This document shows positions 38,449 to 48,937 of a stretch of 64,000 nucleotides of DNA, piece after piece. The translations under genes were made by a program, and so were the position numbers. Numbering within the stretch: position 1 is the stretch's first letter; every line of letters begins with the position of its first letter. This stretch comes from Pollenia angustigena (lineage: Eukaryota; Arthropoda; Insecta; Diptera; Polleniidae): the NCBI GenBank assembly GCA_930367215.1, contig OV884059.1, positions 230,949,803-231,013,802 of the forward strand, in the 5' to 3' direction. The notes under the pieces were generated by a model that saw only the letters and a list, made by a program, of their open reading frames with translations, had not been told where the DNA came from and did not search any database.

Positions 38449-39093
38449 TGGAGGTCTTAGAGCTGAAGCGAACCAAGTCAAAAAAGAAAATTCGAAAAAA
38501 ATTTCAGTTTGAGTAAGTGCGCTCCAATTAATTTATGGAGCCTCTGACTTGGATTTATCACCGTTATCTTAGGAACGAAACACATTTGGATTTAGTCCGT
38601 TTCAGAACTGGAAGGAGTTGAACTTTGCGGAGAATTTCGCACTAGTTTTGAAATATATATACACTCATAAAATTATTACAGTAACTGATTGTAGGTTATT
38701 AAATTCGTTTTCGGTACTGTTAAAATTGAATAAAAATATAGTTATTTTACGAATAAATTTATTTTTCAACATTTATGTTTGTTATTAAAAAAACAAACTA
38801 CCAAAAAATAATGTTTTCCGTATTTTTTTTTGTTAATTTGTTTGATTTTTATCGGTTAAAATATATTTTTTAAAAGTAAAAACAATTCAATTTTAACGAA
38901 TATGATGTTCAATAAATAAAAAACTTAGAAATTACTGAAAAAATCATTTGTTTTAAATGAAATGTAAATGATCCGTTTTTTAAATGAATTTTAATTTGTT
39001 TCAAATGAATTTTCGTTTGAATTTAACTACATAATATTTTGAGTGTATGTATTATATTTTATGACTTGGTTCGGTTCAACTCTGAGCCCTCAG
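38449..39093. mobile_element. TA-flanked TIR element, copy 2 of the 25870 family, with a nested element
   Basis: The left end TGGAGGTCTTAGAGCTGAAG and right end TCAACTCTGAGCCCTCAG match the 25870 family, and the body aligns up to 38655. The remainder is displaced by the nested element at 38662-39045. Confidence 0.75.
38662..39045. mobile_element. Nested TA-flanked TIR element
   Basis: CACTCATAAAATTATTAC starts it and ATAATATTTTGAGTG ends it, with TA outside. AT-rich, with TTTAAATGAA and TTCATTTAAA-type words inside. Non-coding. Confidence 0.6.
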
Positions 39094-39284
39094 TATGTGT
39101 TATTAATAGAAAAAATGTTATATTAATTACAGAGTACAACACATAAAATCAAAACTTCCTCTGTGTGTGGAACTTCTCAAAGTACTTATCGAAGCTAACG
39201 AAACTCCATTTGTGTTTTGTTAGTTTAAACATTTGTATGGAAATATTTTGTAAGGGCACAGAACAAATTCTCCTAAATTTTTCT

Positions 39285-40250
39285 CCAATTTAATGATGAC
39301 ATACAATTTTGCCAGAGAATGCGGTCGTGAAATAAAATTTATTTTATTTTGAGCATAGAATAATAAGTACCAGGTATGTTCATTAGGGAGAGCTTTCATT
39401 ATTTACCCATGTAATGTCAAAATAATTTATTTGATTTTTGATTATTTTTTTAAATTTTTTCCAAGGCCCATCTATCAGGTCTGCTTACTTGTACAAAAAC
39501 AAAAAACTTTTTCTTTTAAGCTGTCAAAAACTTACTACCACATATACAAAGCAAAAGGAAAAAACGTGTATGTAAACAACTTTTGAAAGCTCAAAAGAAC
39601 GAAAACAATGATCATCAAGCTTCTTGCGCAGACCTTTTCAATGGGCCTTGATTTTTTCCATATTTTCTTTTGTTTGACGTCATATGGGCTTTGAAGTTGA
39701 GAACAAAATTTCTAATGACTATACGTTGTACTTAATGATGAAACAGAACTGGGGCTGAACGATGTTTTTCATACAGTTTGACATAAAATTATGCCAGAGA
39801 ATGCGGTCGAGAAATAAAATCAATTTTATTTTGCTGACGTTTTTTCTAATGCTCTCACATATAGACAGTTATTCTCTTAACAATGCTACCATACTTTCAT
39901 TCAATAAGAACAAAAGAAAACGGAAGAAATGAGAGAGAATTTGAAGTTACTGCCAACGTTTTAATTATGGGCTTTAAAATTTTTGCCTGAAGTTGAAGAC
40001 TCAGTTCTGTTTCATCATTTATTCTACCATGATTTTGAGGACGTTTTTTCCAATGCTCTCAGCTATTCTCTTAACAATGCTACCATACTTTCATTCAATT
40101 TCATACATTTTGTAAACAAAGAAAAATAAGAACAAAAGAAAATGAAAGAAATGAGAGAGAATTTGAACTTACTGCCGACGATTCAATTATGGGCTTTAGA
40201 ATTTTTGCCTGAAGTTGAAGACTCGATTCTGTTTCATTATTAAAGCATTA
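39285..40250 (+). repeat. Direct duplications with units of about 210 bp
   Basis: GACGTTTTTTCTAATGCTCTC (39837) and GACGTTTTTTCCAATGCTCTC (40040) start two units that share CTCTTAACAATGCTACCATA, AATGAGAGAGAATTTGAA and TTGCCTGAAGTTGAAGACTC. GCCAGAGAATGCGGTCG lies at 39311 and again at 39793, so an earlier partial unit exists. Confidence 0.8.
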
Positions 40251-40494
40251 ATAGAAAATGAAACCAGTTCTTATAAAAAAATTTTTCAAGTGAAATAAAC
40301 ATTTAATCAAGTGAATTAAACGTTCAATAAAGTGAATTAAACGTTTAATTTTTAATTATAAATCTGTTTTCTAGTGCAAAATTTCATTAATTTTTTATTA
40401 AATATCATAAATTTTTTAATTGAAACCAATTTTTATTTTTTTCTAGGTGATGTGAAATGTTTTACAAAATAAGGAGGTTAATTAGCCGAGCAAT

Positions 40495-40612
40495 AGTAAC
40501 GATTAGCCTCGGCGCGTTGTAAGCGAAACAGACCAAAGACTCTGTATGTAATAGAACCAACAACCTTCACGCTGATAGTCTAGCTCGCTCCCAACTATTC
40601 CACCGAAGCTCC
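40495..40612 (-). repeat. tRNA-derived SINE-like sequence
   Basis: On the minus strand CGGTGGAATAGTTGGGAGCG resembles a tRNA D-arm with A box, CTAGACTATCAGCG sits where an anticodon stem would be, and GTTGGTTCTATTACA resembles a B box. The fold is not good enough for a working tRNA, so a SINE head is more likely. Confidence 0.45.
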
Positions 40613-40615
40613 CAC

Positions 40616-41153
40616 ACAGAAAAAAATAAAAATTTTTTTAATTTAAAAATTTTTTGATATTAATTAAAAAATTAATTAAATTTGGACCAGTAAGCAAATT
40701 AAAAGTATCACTTGATTAATTTAATTAATGTTTTAATTCACTTGATTAAATCTTAAATTAAACCTGGGGGTCTACTCTCTATTGCGATGCGAAAACAATT
40801 TCGATGCGAAAGCTAAATGCCAATTTGGTACTCTCTATCACTTTCGCAAAATTTTCTGAAAAATTAAGCGATAGTGGCAATACAAATTAAAGATTGCGCG
40901 GATTTACAGTAATTAAATGCCAAAGTGTGTAAAAATATTTAAAATTGGAAAATTTAAATAAAATAAAGTGACGATTTACGAAAAGAAAAAAAAATTAAAA
41001 GATGCGAAAGACACATGCGCAAACGTATTGCAGAGTACCAATCGCTAGATTTGCTACAATTTTCTTTCGCATCGCAATAGAGAGTAGCCCCCCTGATTTT
41101 ATTTTTGATTAATGCTTTAATTGGTGAAAAATTTTGAAGAAGTTTTCTGTGCA
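40616..41153. mobile_element. CACAGAAAA-end element with a nested MITE
   Basis: CACAGAAAAAAATAAAA starts it and GAAGTTTTCTGTG ends it, with CA outside on both sides, perhaps a decayed TA. AATTTAATTAA-rich. The element at 40767-41092 is nested inside. Confidence 0.5.
40767..41092. mobile_element. MITE with CTG duplication
   Basis: GGGGTCTACTCTCTATTGCG starts it and CGCAATAGAGAGTAGCCCC ends it. CTG lies on both sides (40764-40766, 41093-41095). GCGATGCGAAA and its complement extend the arms to about 27 bp. Total 326 bp. PIF/Harbinger is possible from the 3-bp duplication. Confidence 0.75.
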
Positions 41154-43760
41154 AAAAGAGGACTTGTCAACAAGTTTTTCTTAAGAAAATTTTATGTAAA
41201 AATGTTTTCGTTAATTAATCGATAAATTTTCGTAAAAAAATGTTTAGTTCAACAACCATTTATCGATAAATTTGCATTTAGACAATATTCTAAATAATTT
41301 ATCAGTAAATTCAAGTTCAGAAAAGTTTCCTGATAATTTAATTAAATTATATTTTATCGATAGAATTGCCTGAAGAAACCTTTTAAACAAAGTTTTCATT
41401 GAACAGTTTTTATATATTCGAGTATCGCAAAATTTTCCATTTCGAAATTTTTTTATAATTTACAAATTTTAATTTCAAATTTATTTTTTCAAAAATACAT
41501 TTTATATAATCATCACTATTATAGAAGTCGTTTTTGATGTCGTCGTTAATTTGAAGTGGTTTTCACTTCAAGTCGCAACGACTACATCACTTCGACGTCA
41601 ATTTGGCTTTTTTTAAGAATTTTGGGTCGCTGTCGACTATGAATCGTAGATTTACTAAAACAAAATAAATTAAAAACTGTGTTTTGGGAAAAAGTAAAGT
41701 TTCCTTTGGACGGGCTTAGTAATTCAAGTGTTACTCTTTAGGGGCCGTGCCGAATTCTAAAATTTATTTTATTTATTTAATACACAGGTGTTTGTTAAAC
41801 TTTTGGTGGCCATATTTCAACATTTAATTTTAACAATTCTTAATAAAATTTGGGTCCTTCATTTTTTTTCACTTTAAACGAAAATTTCTTTAACTTTCAG
41901 TTGGGTCGTCGCAAAATTTCCTCGTCGACTTCCACCTAAAAACGCCATAGTTAATACCAAGTGACTGTCAATAGTAATCGATTGTTATCAATATTCACTA
42001 AGAATAAACAATTTTTGTTCCGTTGTCGTCGACTTTTGCCGACGTCAACTTTCTTAATAGAAGTGAATAAAGATCTCAATTTAACTATGGTTTGATTTTT
42101 TTTAGTATTTTTTTTTTTAAAGAATTAAAAACACGATTTGTTTTCTTAACCATTTATTTGTTCCTTGCAATCCTTGTTTTCTTGATTTTAATCTCTTATT
42201 TATAATTAGCATTGCACTTAAGACTAATTATTCTCTCTTCTCATCCACTCATCGTATGTCATGTCAATCTGTCATAACATTCAATTTTACACGCGACTTA
42301 TACTCGACTTAAAACCGATATTCAGTGTTCTTCCTTCAGACACATGAAATCATTATTCCACAGTTAATAATATTAATATAATAATGTGACCACATACGAA
42401 CAACGGACCAACTGACTGACGTTATCATATTCGTAGTTACATTATGAAAATACACTTAAATAAATAAATAAATATTTTCACAAACATGGAACTAATTCAT
42501 TTTCTATGCCATTATGCACTTTTTGCTTTTTCTTTCTTTCTTTTAGAAAACTGAAAAAACGTTCCTGAACTGGTTTTTGGTGTATAAAACAAAATATTAA
42601 AGTAGCACGCTTTAAAGCTAAAAAAGAGATACTTCTGATACACAATCTTAGCTTTAACTATCATGAGTTACCACCATCACCAGCCAGTCCAGTCCGTCCG
42701 TCTGCTGAGATAGAAGAAAATCTTTGAGAAACGCATCTGCCTTTTTTTCAAGTATCTCTGTGTTTTAGTTTCTGTTGTTTTTAGAGCAAATTTATGACAA
42801 AGACTTTTTTCCTACTGTTTAGAAGTCTTTGGAAAAAATAGAAACTGAAAACTTGTTGTTTGAAATTGTGGCCCAAAAGACAAAGAGGCTTTTTTTGCGC
42901 ACAATGAAAGTGTAAAACTTTCATCATTTCCGTTTTAAGTCATCGATAATGCTGAGAAATTGTTGCAAGGTTTTCATTATAGACATTTGAATTATTTGTG
43001 TTGGTGTGTGTGTGCTTTTTTTTTTAGCACAAAAACACTTTCGTTAAGGCGCTTAACTTAATTATACATCATCATTGAGATTGCGTTTTTAAGATAAGAG
43101 ATTATTTAAGATAAAAAATCAACAACTGGGCAAACAACAGGGTGACGACGAATAAAGAAAACCGAAAAGTTTTGCTTTATCATTTATTAAGAGTGAATGC
43201 AAGATTTTTCAAAATTATTTCTATGATTTCACAAGTCAAATCTATTTAGAAAATATTTTTAGTTTTTAGTTTCAAGCGAAATTTCTTTATAAAAATCCAA
43301 GTTAAACTTCTTTCGATTTTCTTTCTGGCCATCAACAGCTGTGTTTGTTAAAAATAATTTATTCGTTTTAGAATCTTTTAAAGAAATTCAAGATGTTAAT
43401 TTGTCCATATTTAGCATGTCATTGAATATTAAAAGCAGCCAGCTTGACAGGCTTTAGCAATAAATGGTAAAGTTTATTTCTATCACTATATGGCTTACGA
43501 GGGTATTGAGTGTTTGTGGTAGCGTATGTAACCTTTAAATTTTTAAATCAAATTGATTAGTGGATCAACTTGGCAGCCAATAATATTTGCATTTGATCAG
43601 AAAAACATTATAACAGAGTTCTCATTTATGTAAGCTTTCCTGTGGAATATGGCTGTGGCGCTATCCCAGCGTATAAAATTAAACGTTTATAAGTAAGAGT
43701 ACGAAAAATCAGAAGAAAAGGAAGAACCATGTTAATGAATTGAAAAATTATAATTAATTA
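41154..43760. other. Long stretch without recognised genes or elements
   Basis: AT-rich with scattered CGTCGAC/GTCGTCG words at 41520-42060. No open frame with coding character and no inverted ends seen. It may hold Rhp regulatory sequence or a first exon that I cannot see. Confidence 0.35.
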
Positions 43761-43766
43761 CACAAA

Positions 43767-43915
43767 TTCGGCTGGAAGGTAACGCAGTGGTGCAGAGGGT
43801 AAAACTGCAGAGAATTCTAATGATGAGAATGTAAGTTCAACCTGAGTTCGATCCCCAACTCAGGCAAGAATAAAAATTTTCAACAAATTTCATGTTGTAA
43901 AATTCCTTTCTTCAT
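43767..43915 (+). repeat. tRNA-derived SINE
   Basis: GGTAACGCAGTGGTGCAGAG fits a pol III A box and GAGTTCGATCCCC a B box, about 60 bp apart. This is followed by a tRNA-unrelated tail with CATGTTGTAAAATTCCTTTC and TTCATTAAAATAATTTGATG. The same tail occurs at 56818-56865. The acceptor stem does not pair, so it is not a working tRNA gene. Confidence 0.7.
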
Positions 43916-44690
43916 TAAAATAATTTGATGAGCTCGTTTCTTTAATTATGCAACGAACGAGTTTTGCAACTCACCTACTCATATGAACTAAGATTCCAAA
44001 AATTCGGGACTCATTGTATTTTGTTTTTGGGTACTTATTTCGTGGTGAATTCATGGCGCCTCTTAAGCATATTTTGGTTACATAAACCATTTCATTGTCT
44101 TATGTAAAACCCACGATGTCAGCCGGGACAAAGGTCTGGGCTATAAAGCGAATGAGGCAAAACTTTTCAACCACTGTTTTTAAATTTGTTAAAAATTGGT
44201 GGCGGTGGCATGTGGCCGACCGTTGTTAAAATCGAATTTCAGGTCGTATATTCTTTGCGTTTTTTGGTAGATAAATGTCCGCTTCAAATAAATCAATTGT
44301 GCTTGGTTAAGGTACCCCCTGATTAGTGGTCAGATTGAAGCTGCTTATAATATACCTTTCTGGTATAACTTAATACAAAGCATTACTTTCGCGCCATTGA
44401 GATTTGGCTTTGCCGTTGTCGGTATCCAATTAAAGTTAATGTCAAATAATCTCGACACAACATTTTATGGACTCACAATAGACCAAGGCGAATTCATGAA
44501 TGCGACGGAGATGGAGCTTTGCTGAGAATTATGCTGGTTGTCAAAATTGTTTTTATAGAGTTTGACATACCTACATACAAGAATGATATAGTACAAGATT
44601 AAGTCATGCGCATGATTTCCCGTTAGATGACGTGGTTTGGGCGTGGCAAAGGCTGCCAAGTATGAAAGTCCCCATTTTTATACGAAATGT
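43916..44690. other. Sequence with no recognised feature
   Basis: Moderate composition, no motif seen. Confidence 0.35.
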
Positions 44691-44694
44691 ATGC

Positions 44695-45293
44695 ACTTTA
44701 TAACAGCTGGCAGCCCCTCAATTAAGTTTTCCAACGTTGTCAAATCACATGATCGTGGCGGCCAATGAATTTATCGCGCAAAACAGCCATTGTTTCATTG
44801 GCTGTGTGTCAAGTGGCACCATTCGGCTGGAACCGCATATCGTCTAGAACCATCCTCAATTTCTGGCCACAAGAAGTCCGTTATAATCTCGCAACAGCGA
44901 GCCATTCACGGTAACTCCTTGGCCGACCTCGTTTTCGAAGAAGTACCGCCCGATGACGTCGCCAGCTCATAAGCCGCACAAAACAATCACTTTTTTTGAT
45001 GCATCGGCTTTGCAACAATCACTCGTGGATTCTCATTTGTCTAAATGCGACAATTCTGCTTGTTAACGAATCCACTGAGGTGAAAGTGTGCCTTGTCGCT
45101 GAAGATGATTTTCTTTGTAAAGTCCCCATTCACTTCTTTCTGTTTAACCAACCATTCGGCGTATTGACGACGCTTGAAATGGTCAAGGTTAAATTTTTCA
45201 AACACTAAATCAAAGAAATGTCAAATTAAGTTGGGCAAAAAACTTGACGTCAGGGAGTGTCTCACAATTATCATCGTGCATTATGGTTGGACC
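44695..45293 (-). pseudogene. Decayed mariner-type transposase fragment
   Basis: The minus strand gives, in broken frames, LCGL.AGDVIGRYFFEN-like and EVGQGVTVNGSLLRDY-like pieces, then a remnant of the catalytic block. This is the same transposase type as the fragment at 22968-23200. Several stops and frameshifts. The ends are unclear. Confidence 0.6.
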
Positions 45294-45329
45294 ACCCTAA
45301 AGAAAACATTTTCTTGAGCACTGCCATTT

Positions 45330-45500
45330 GGCCTAATCTAATGGTGTATCTTAATCACTGGATGACATACTATGCATTTACCAAACGCCTCTGTGTGTGA
45401 CTGCCACCAGGACAAACAGATAGCAATTGAATTTAGGAGCTGGATCCTATTGTTAAGGAGCTAGTGCTTTATAATCTCCGCTGATTTAAGGACAGCCAGC
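45330..45500. repeat. Dispersed repeat, second copy at 63822-64000
   Basis: GGCCTAATCTAATGGTGTAT, CTTAATCACTGGATGAC and TATGCATTTACCAAACG align with GGCTTAATCACATGGTGAAT, CTTAACCACTGTGTGAC and TATGCATTTATCAGATG at the right edge of the window. Confidence 0.65.
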
Positions 45501-45812
45501 AGCATATGTTTGATAGCAACGGCACACATATTTTATTTGTTCTCACAATCGGAAGCTTTCACAAGTGGAAAGCTGTCTTCATATTTAGAAATATCCTTGC
45601 CCTGATTTGGGTTTCAACCACAGCAACCACGTGGGTATCACGCATCCCCCCGTGAGAAAACAGTCTTCGTTAAAGAGCATATTTCTGTGAAAAATACATC
45701 TAAAAGAGAAGTCATCCTTCTAACCAACCCCAAATCTCCTCCCTCTTCCACCAAACTATATCCATTAAAGGCACTTGACTCTTCGTTCTAACTAGCTCCT
45801 AGTCTCAACCAT

Positions 45813-46440
45813 CGATATTATCGATAGTCTTAAAATATCGATAGGAAAAATATAAATATCGATATTTTTATTATTTAAAATACAGCTATGAAGACATCTA
45901 ACAGCAGCTATACACACACAGTTTTTTGCCGCAAATTTGTACTTGGTATTATTAATTCGCGCTGAATTGCAGCAATGAATACGAACAACAAGAATGGCAA
46001 GTGGTATGGATTGCTTAGCAGTGCTTTTTACTGCTAATTAAAGGCCTTTAAGTCGAAATTTGTACATGGGACTGAAATGTCAAATATTTTTGTAATGTTG
46101 TAAAAACAAAAATGCAAATCCAAATGCAATTGCAATCATAGAACAAAACAATGAACGACCATTAGAGGATAAGTCCGCTAGATTGATTACCTTTTTGGGT
46201 TTAGAATTTGGAAATTTTTTTAAAGATGCAATGGAATATCTTATAGTCCCTGTTACTTCGGTTCTTTCAGAAAGGTACTTATAAATTTTTAAAAAACTGC
46301 CATCTAAAATAACGTGCGTATATACAAACGTCTCATACATTTCATTAAGTGATAAAAACAACGGACTGTAGCCTTATAAAAAAATAATTAAAGTTTTCCT
46401 GCACAAGTACAAACATTCAGTCGATAGTAATATCGATATA
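45813..46440. promoter_or_regulatory. Clusters of ATCGAT/TATCGATA sites (DRE/BEAF-like)
   Basis: Between 45813 and 45875 there are several overlapping CGATA sites (ATCGATATTATCGATAG, TATCGATAGG, AATATCGATATT), and near 46423 TCGATAGTAATATCGATATA. In Drosophila, TATCGATA is the DREF site and CGATA groups bind BEAF-32 at promoters and insulators. No gene start is recognisable between the clusters. They could equally be AT-rich chance. Confidence 0.35.
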
Positions 46441-46489
46441 TCACCCATTTTGAGTACCTCAATTAGTGTATTTCTTACAGAAATTTGCT

Positions 46490-46800
46490 CCACGAGCCCA
46501 AAAACATCACGCCCTCAGAGGAGTTCGCTTCCTGCAAAAGTAATCTTTTCGTGTTGAAAAGTATTCTTTTACAAAAGAGCTTGGCATTCTATGCCTCAAA
46601 TAATGCGGAGACTGGTGCCAAACCAACCTGATCGTACAGTTTGGTGTATTTGGAGTTTTATTGTGGCCGTATGGTTTTTGGGTGCTGTTTTTAGGGCTGC
46701 CATCTTCTGGTGTGTTTTTGTACAATTTGTTGGCTGCGATTTCCTTTGCTGTCTTTGTATGAGAGTTGTTACGCCCACTTCCAAATTTACAAATATTTAA
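46490..46800. other. GC-richer island with short open frames, unrecognised
   Basis: An acceptor-like TTTCTTACAG at 46480 is followed by KFAPRAQKHHALRGVRFLQK and a stop. From 46591 the plus strand reads MPQIMRRLVPNQPDRTVWCI and onward to 46797. Minus-strand frames are also open. I cannot name it. A decayed transposon is possible. Confidence 0.25.
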
Positions 46801-46914
46801 AGGTTATGCCAAGCGTCGGGTAATCAGAAAATTTACTGTGAAAATTTTAGAAAAATCGTTAAGTTGTTAATGCTTAAGCCAACACACAAACGACGCCATA
46901 GCATGTACGGAGGC

Positions 46915-47063
46915 AACCACATCATTGTGGTTTTTTGATGTAGAATTTATTTAACTATAATATGGTTGTCGGTGACAATAATATGGTAAAATTTAACCAT
47001 TTTATATCCAAAAATTTTCTATAAAATTAGTTTTGTTGAAAAATAGTTTTTGCTTGCAGTGTA
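46915..47063. repeat. Relative of the small MITE at 21304
   Basis: TAATATGGTTGTCGGTGACAA and a downstream AATATGGTAAAA match the core of the 21304 element. The ends are eroded. Confidence 0.5.
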
Positions 47064-47211
47064 AAGATTTTATTTAATCCTTTAATTCTCAGTGGAACAT
47101 ATGGCCGCGTGTAAAGTGTTCTGTTACTGTTTAGCGAATCCCATAATCGGGTAGTCTTGCCTTAAATTTTCTCAATTATTTTTTTATATTAAATTCTCTT
47201 TATATGTTTTC

Positions 47212-47880
47212 TTTATACCCACACCACAAGAGTGGAAAGGGTATTATGCATGTGTGCTGATGTGTGTAACGCCTTAAAATATTGGTCCTAGATCCACCTT
47301 AAAGCCGATCGACTCAGAATCACTTTCTGAGTCGAACTAACGATGTCCCTCCGTCTGGCAGGCAGGCTGGCTGGCTGTCCATGTAACCTTGTGCGAAAAG
47401 CACAGGTTGCAATTATGGATATAATTTGATAAAATTTTAGACATAGATTTTTATTGGCACAATGACGAAGCCTATTGAAAATGGGCCAAATCGTAGGACC
47501 ACGAGGGAAGATTTTAATGAAATTTAAAACATAGATAGAACCATATCTTTATGGACACAGAAAGGATGCATTTTTAAGAAAATAAGACCACGAGGGGAGA
47601 TAGGGGCAATTTCTGCCTCTCAAACCGCTTTTAATGAAATTTAAAACATAGATAGATCCATTTCTATATGGCCACATAAGCTATACAGTTTTCCAAAATA
47701 GGACCACTAGGGGAGGTAGGGGGCAATTTCTGCCTCTCACAAACTTCCAAACCGATTTTAATGAAGTTTATAAATATAGATAAATCCACATTTATATGGA
47801 CATATAAGCATGATGTGTTAAATACTGTGGTGTTGGGTATCATATGGTCGGGCTAGACCGACTATACTTCTTACTTGTTT
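47212..47880 (+). mobile_element. Helentron/DINE-1-like non-autonomous element, best copy
   Basis: It begins TTTATACCCACACCACAAGA with GGAAAGGGTATTATGC pairing back to it, has GATGTCCCTCCGTCTGGC inside, and ends in a hairpin GTCGGGCTAGACCGAC followed by TATACTTCTTACTTGTTT. This start-hairpin-end layout follows DINE-1-type Helentron derivatives. The interior holds about three direct units of about 110 bp (TTTTAATGAAATTTAAAACA, AGGGGAGGTAGGGGGCAATT). Confidence 0.7.
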
Positions 47881-48804
47881 CATTTTGTTTTTGTTCTCAA
47901 CTTAAGTAGAGTTCGTAATGAATGTAATATTATATTGGTTGGTGGTCTTGCTTTTGGATTTTTTACTTCTTCTTCACCTCATCACCAGCATCATGGTCGT
48001 CATCTTCAACATCATCTTTTGTAAAAGAATAAATATAATTCTTAGGACTCGTGTTCTATTATGGTTTTGTTTAGATCGTTTCTTTGTTCAAGATTCTAGC
48101 CAGATCTGTTTTCTTAAATAAGAAATATAGAAAATACAGAAGAAAAAAAAAATCTGGATACATGATATCCAACAAAAAAAAACCCTTTAAGTTATAATTG
48201 GCTTTAAACATCAACTTGTTTTTTTTTTTTAATTTTTATAAAAAATTCATCTTGTTTGTGGTTGTTTAGATTGTTTCTTTGTTGATTTTTCTTTTTTTTT
48301 CAATATTAATTTTGTTGCATGTTTTGTTTTCATGTTGTTTTTTTTTCTAGTGCCTTCAATTCAATTTGTTTTGTGTTTACATGTGAAAATGACAAGCGTA
48401 AACCACTTTTGCTCTTCATTATTTCATTTCATAGAACAACAACAACAGCAACAGCAATAACAACAATATTTGCTTGATAGAGCATAAAATTTGTTTTAGT
48501 AAAATATATAGATTGACTGATGTTCGTTCGCCCAACCATTTAGAAAAAATAAAAAATATTATAAATATTTATTAGGACGACTGACTACTCAGCCAACATG
48601 AGACGAAATGCCGACTTTTTAGAAAATGAAAGGAAAATTTTATGTTAAACCTGATTTAAACATTTTTTTTCTAGTTTCAATAAATCAGCAGGAAAATTGT
48701 TATTGAAATGAGTCTGAGATATTCTTTTCAACATTTTGCACAAAATGCTAACAAAACTGCATTATGCACATATAAATAATGTGAAAATATATCGCTCATT
48801 TGCC
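47881..48804. other. Sequence with no recognised feature
   Basis: Pyrimidine-rich stretches and a CAACAACAACAGCAACAGCA run near 48438. No element seen. Confidence 0.4.
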
Positions 48805-48937
48805 GCAAGACCGGCATAACTCAAAAAATGAAATTTTGGAGTTAGAGATGCAAAATTGTTCTCTTTGTTTTTCTTTATATTGTGTATTAAATTCATCCTT
48901 ATATCTTTTATACTTTCCCAGTTTGAAGAGAATGTGC
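48805..48937. repeat. Dispersed repeat, partner of 10995-11180
   Basis: GGCATAACTCAAA, GTTTTTCTTTATATTGTGTA and TTTATACTTTCCCAGTTTGA are shared with the copy at 10995. The copy is cut off at 48937 by the next element. Confidence 0.55.

Noticed and set aside
43767..43860. Functional tRNA gene
   Set aside because: A and B boxes are present but acceptor and anticodon arms do not pair well, and the 3' tail is shared with another locus, so a SINE fits better.
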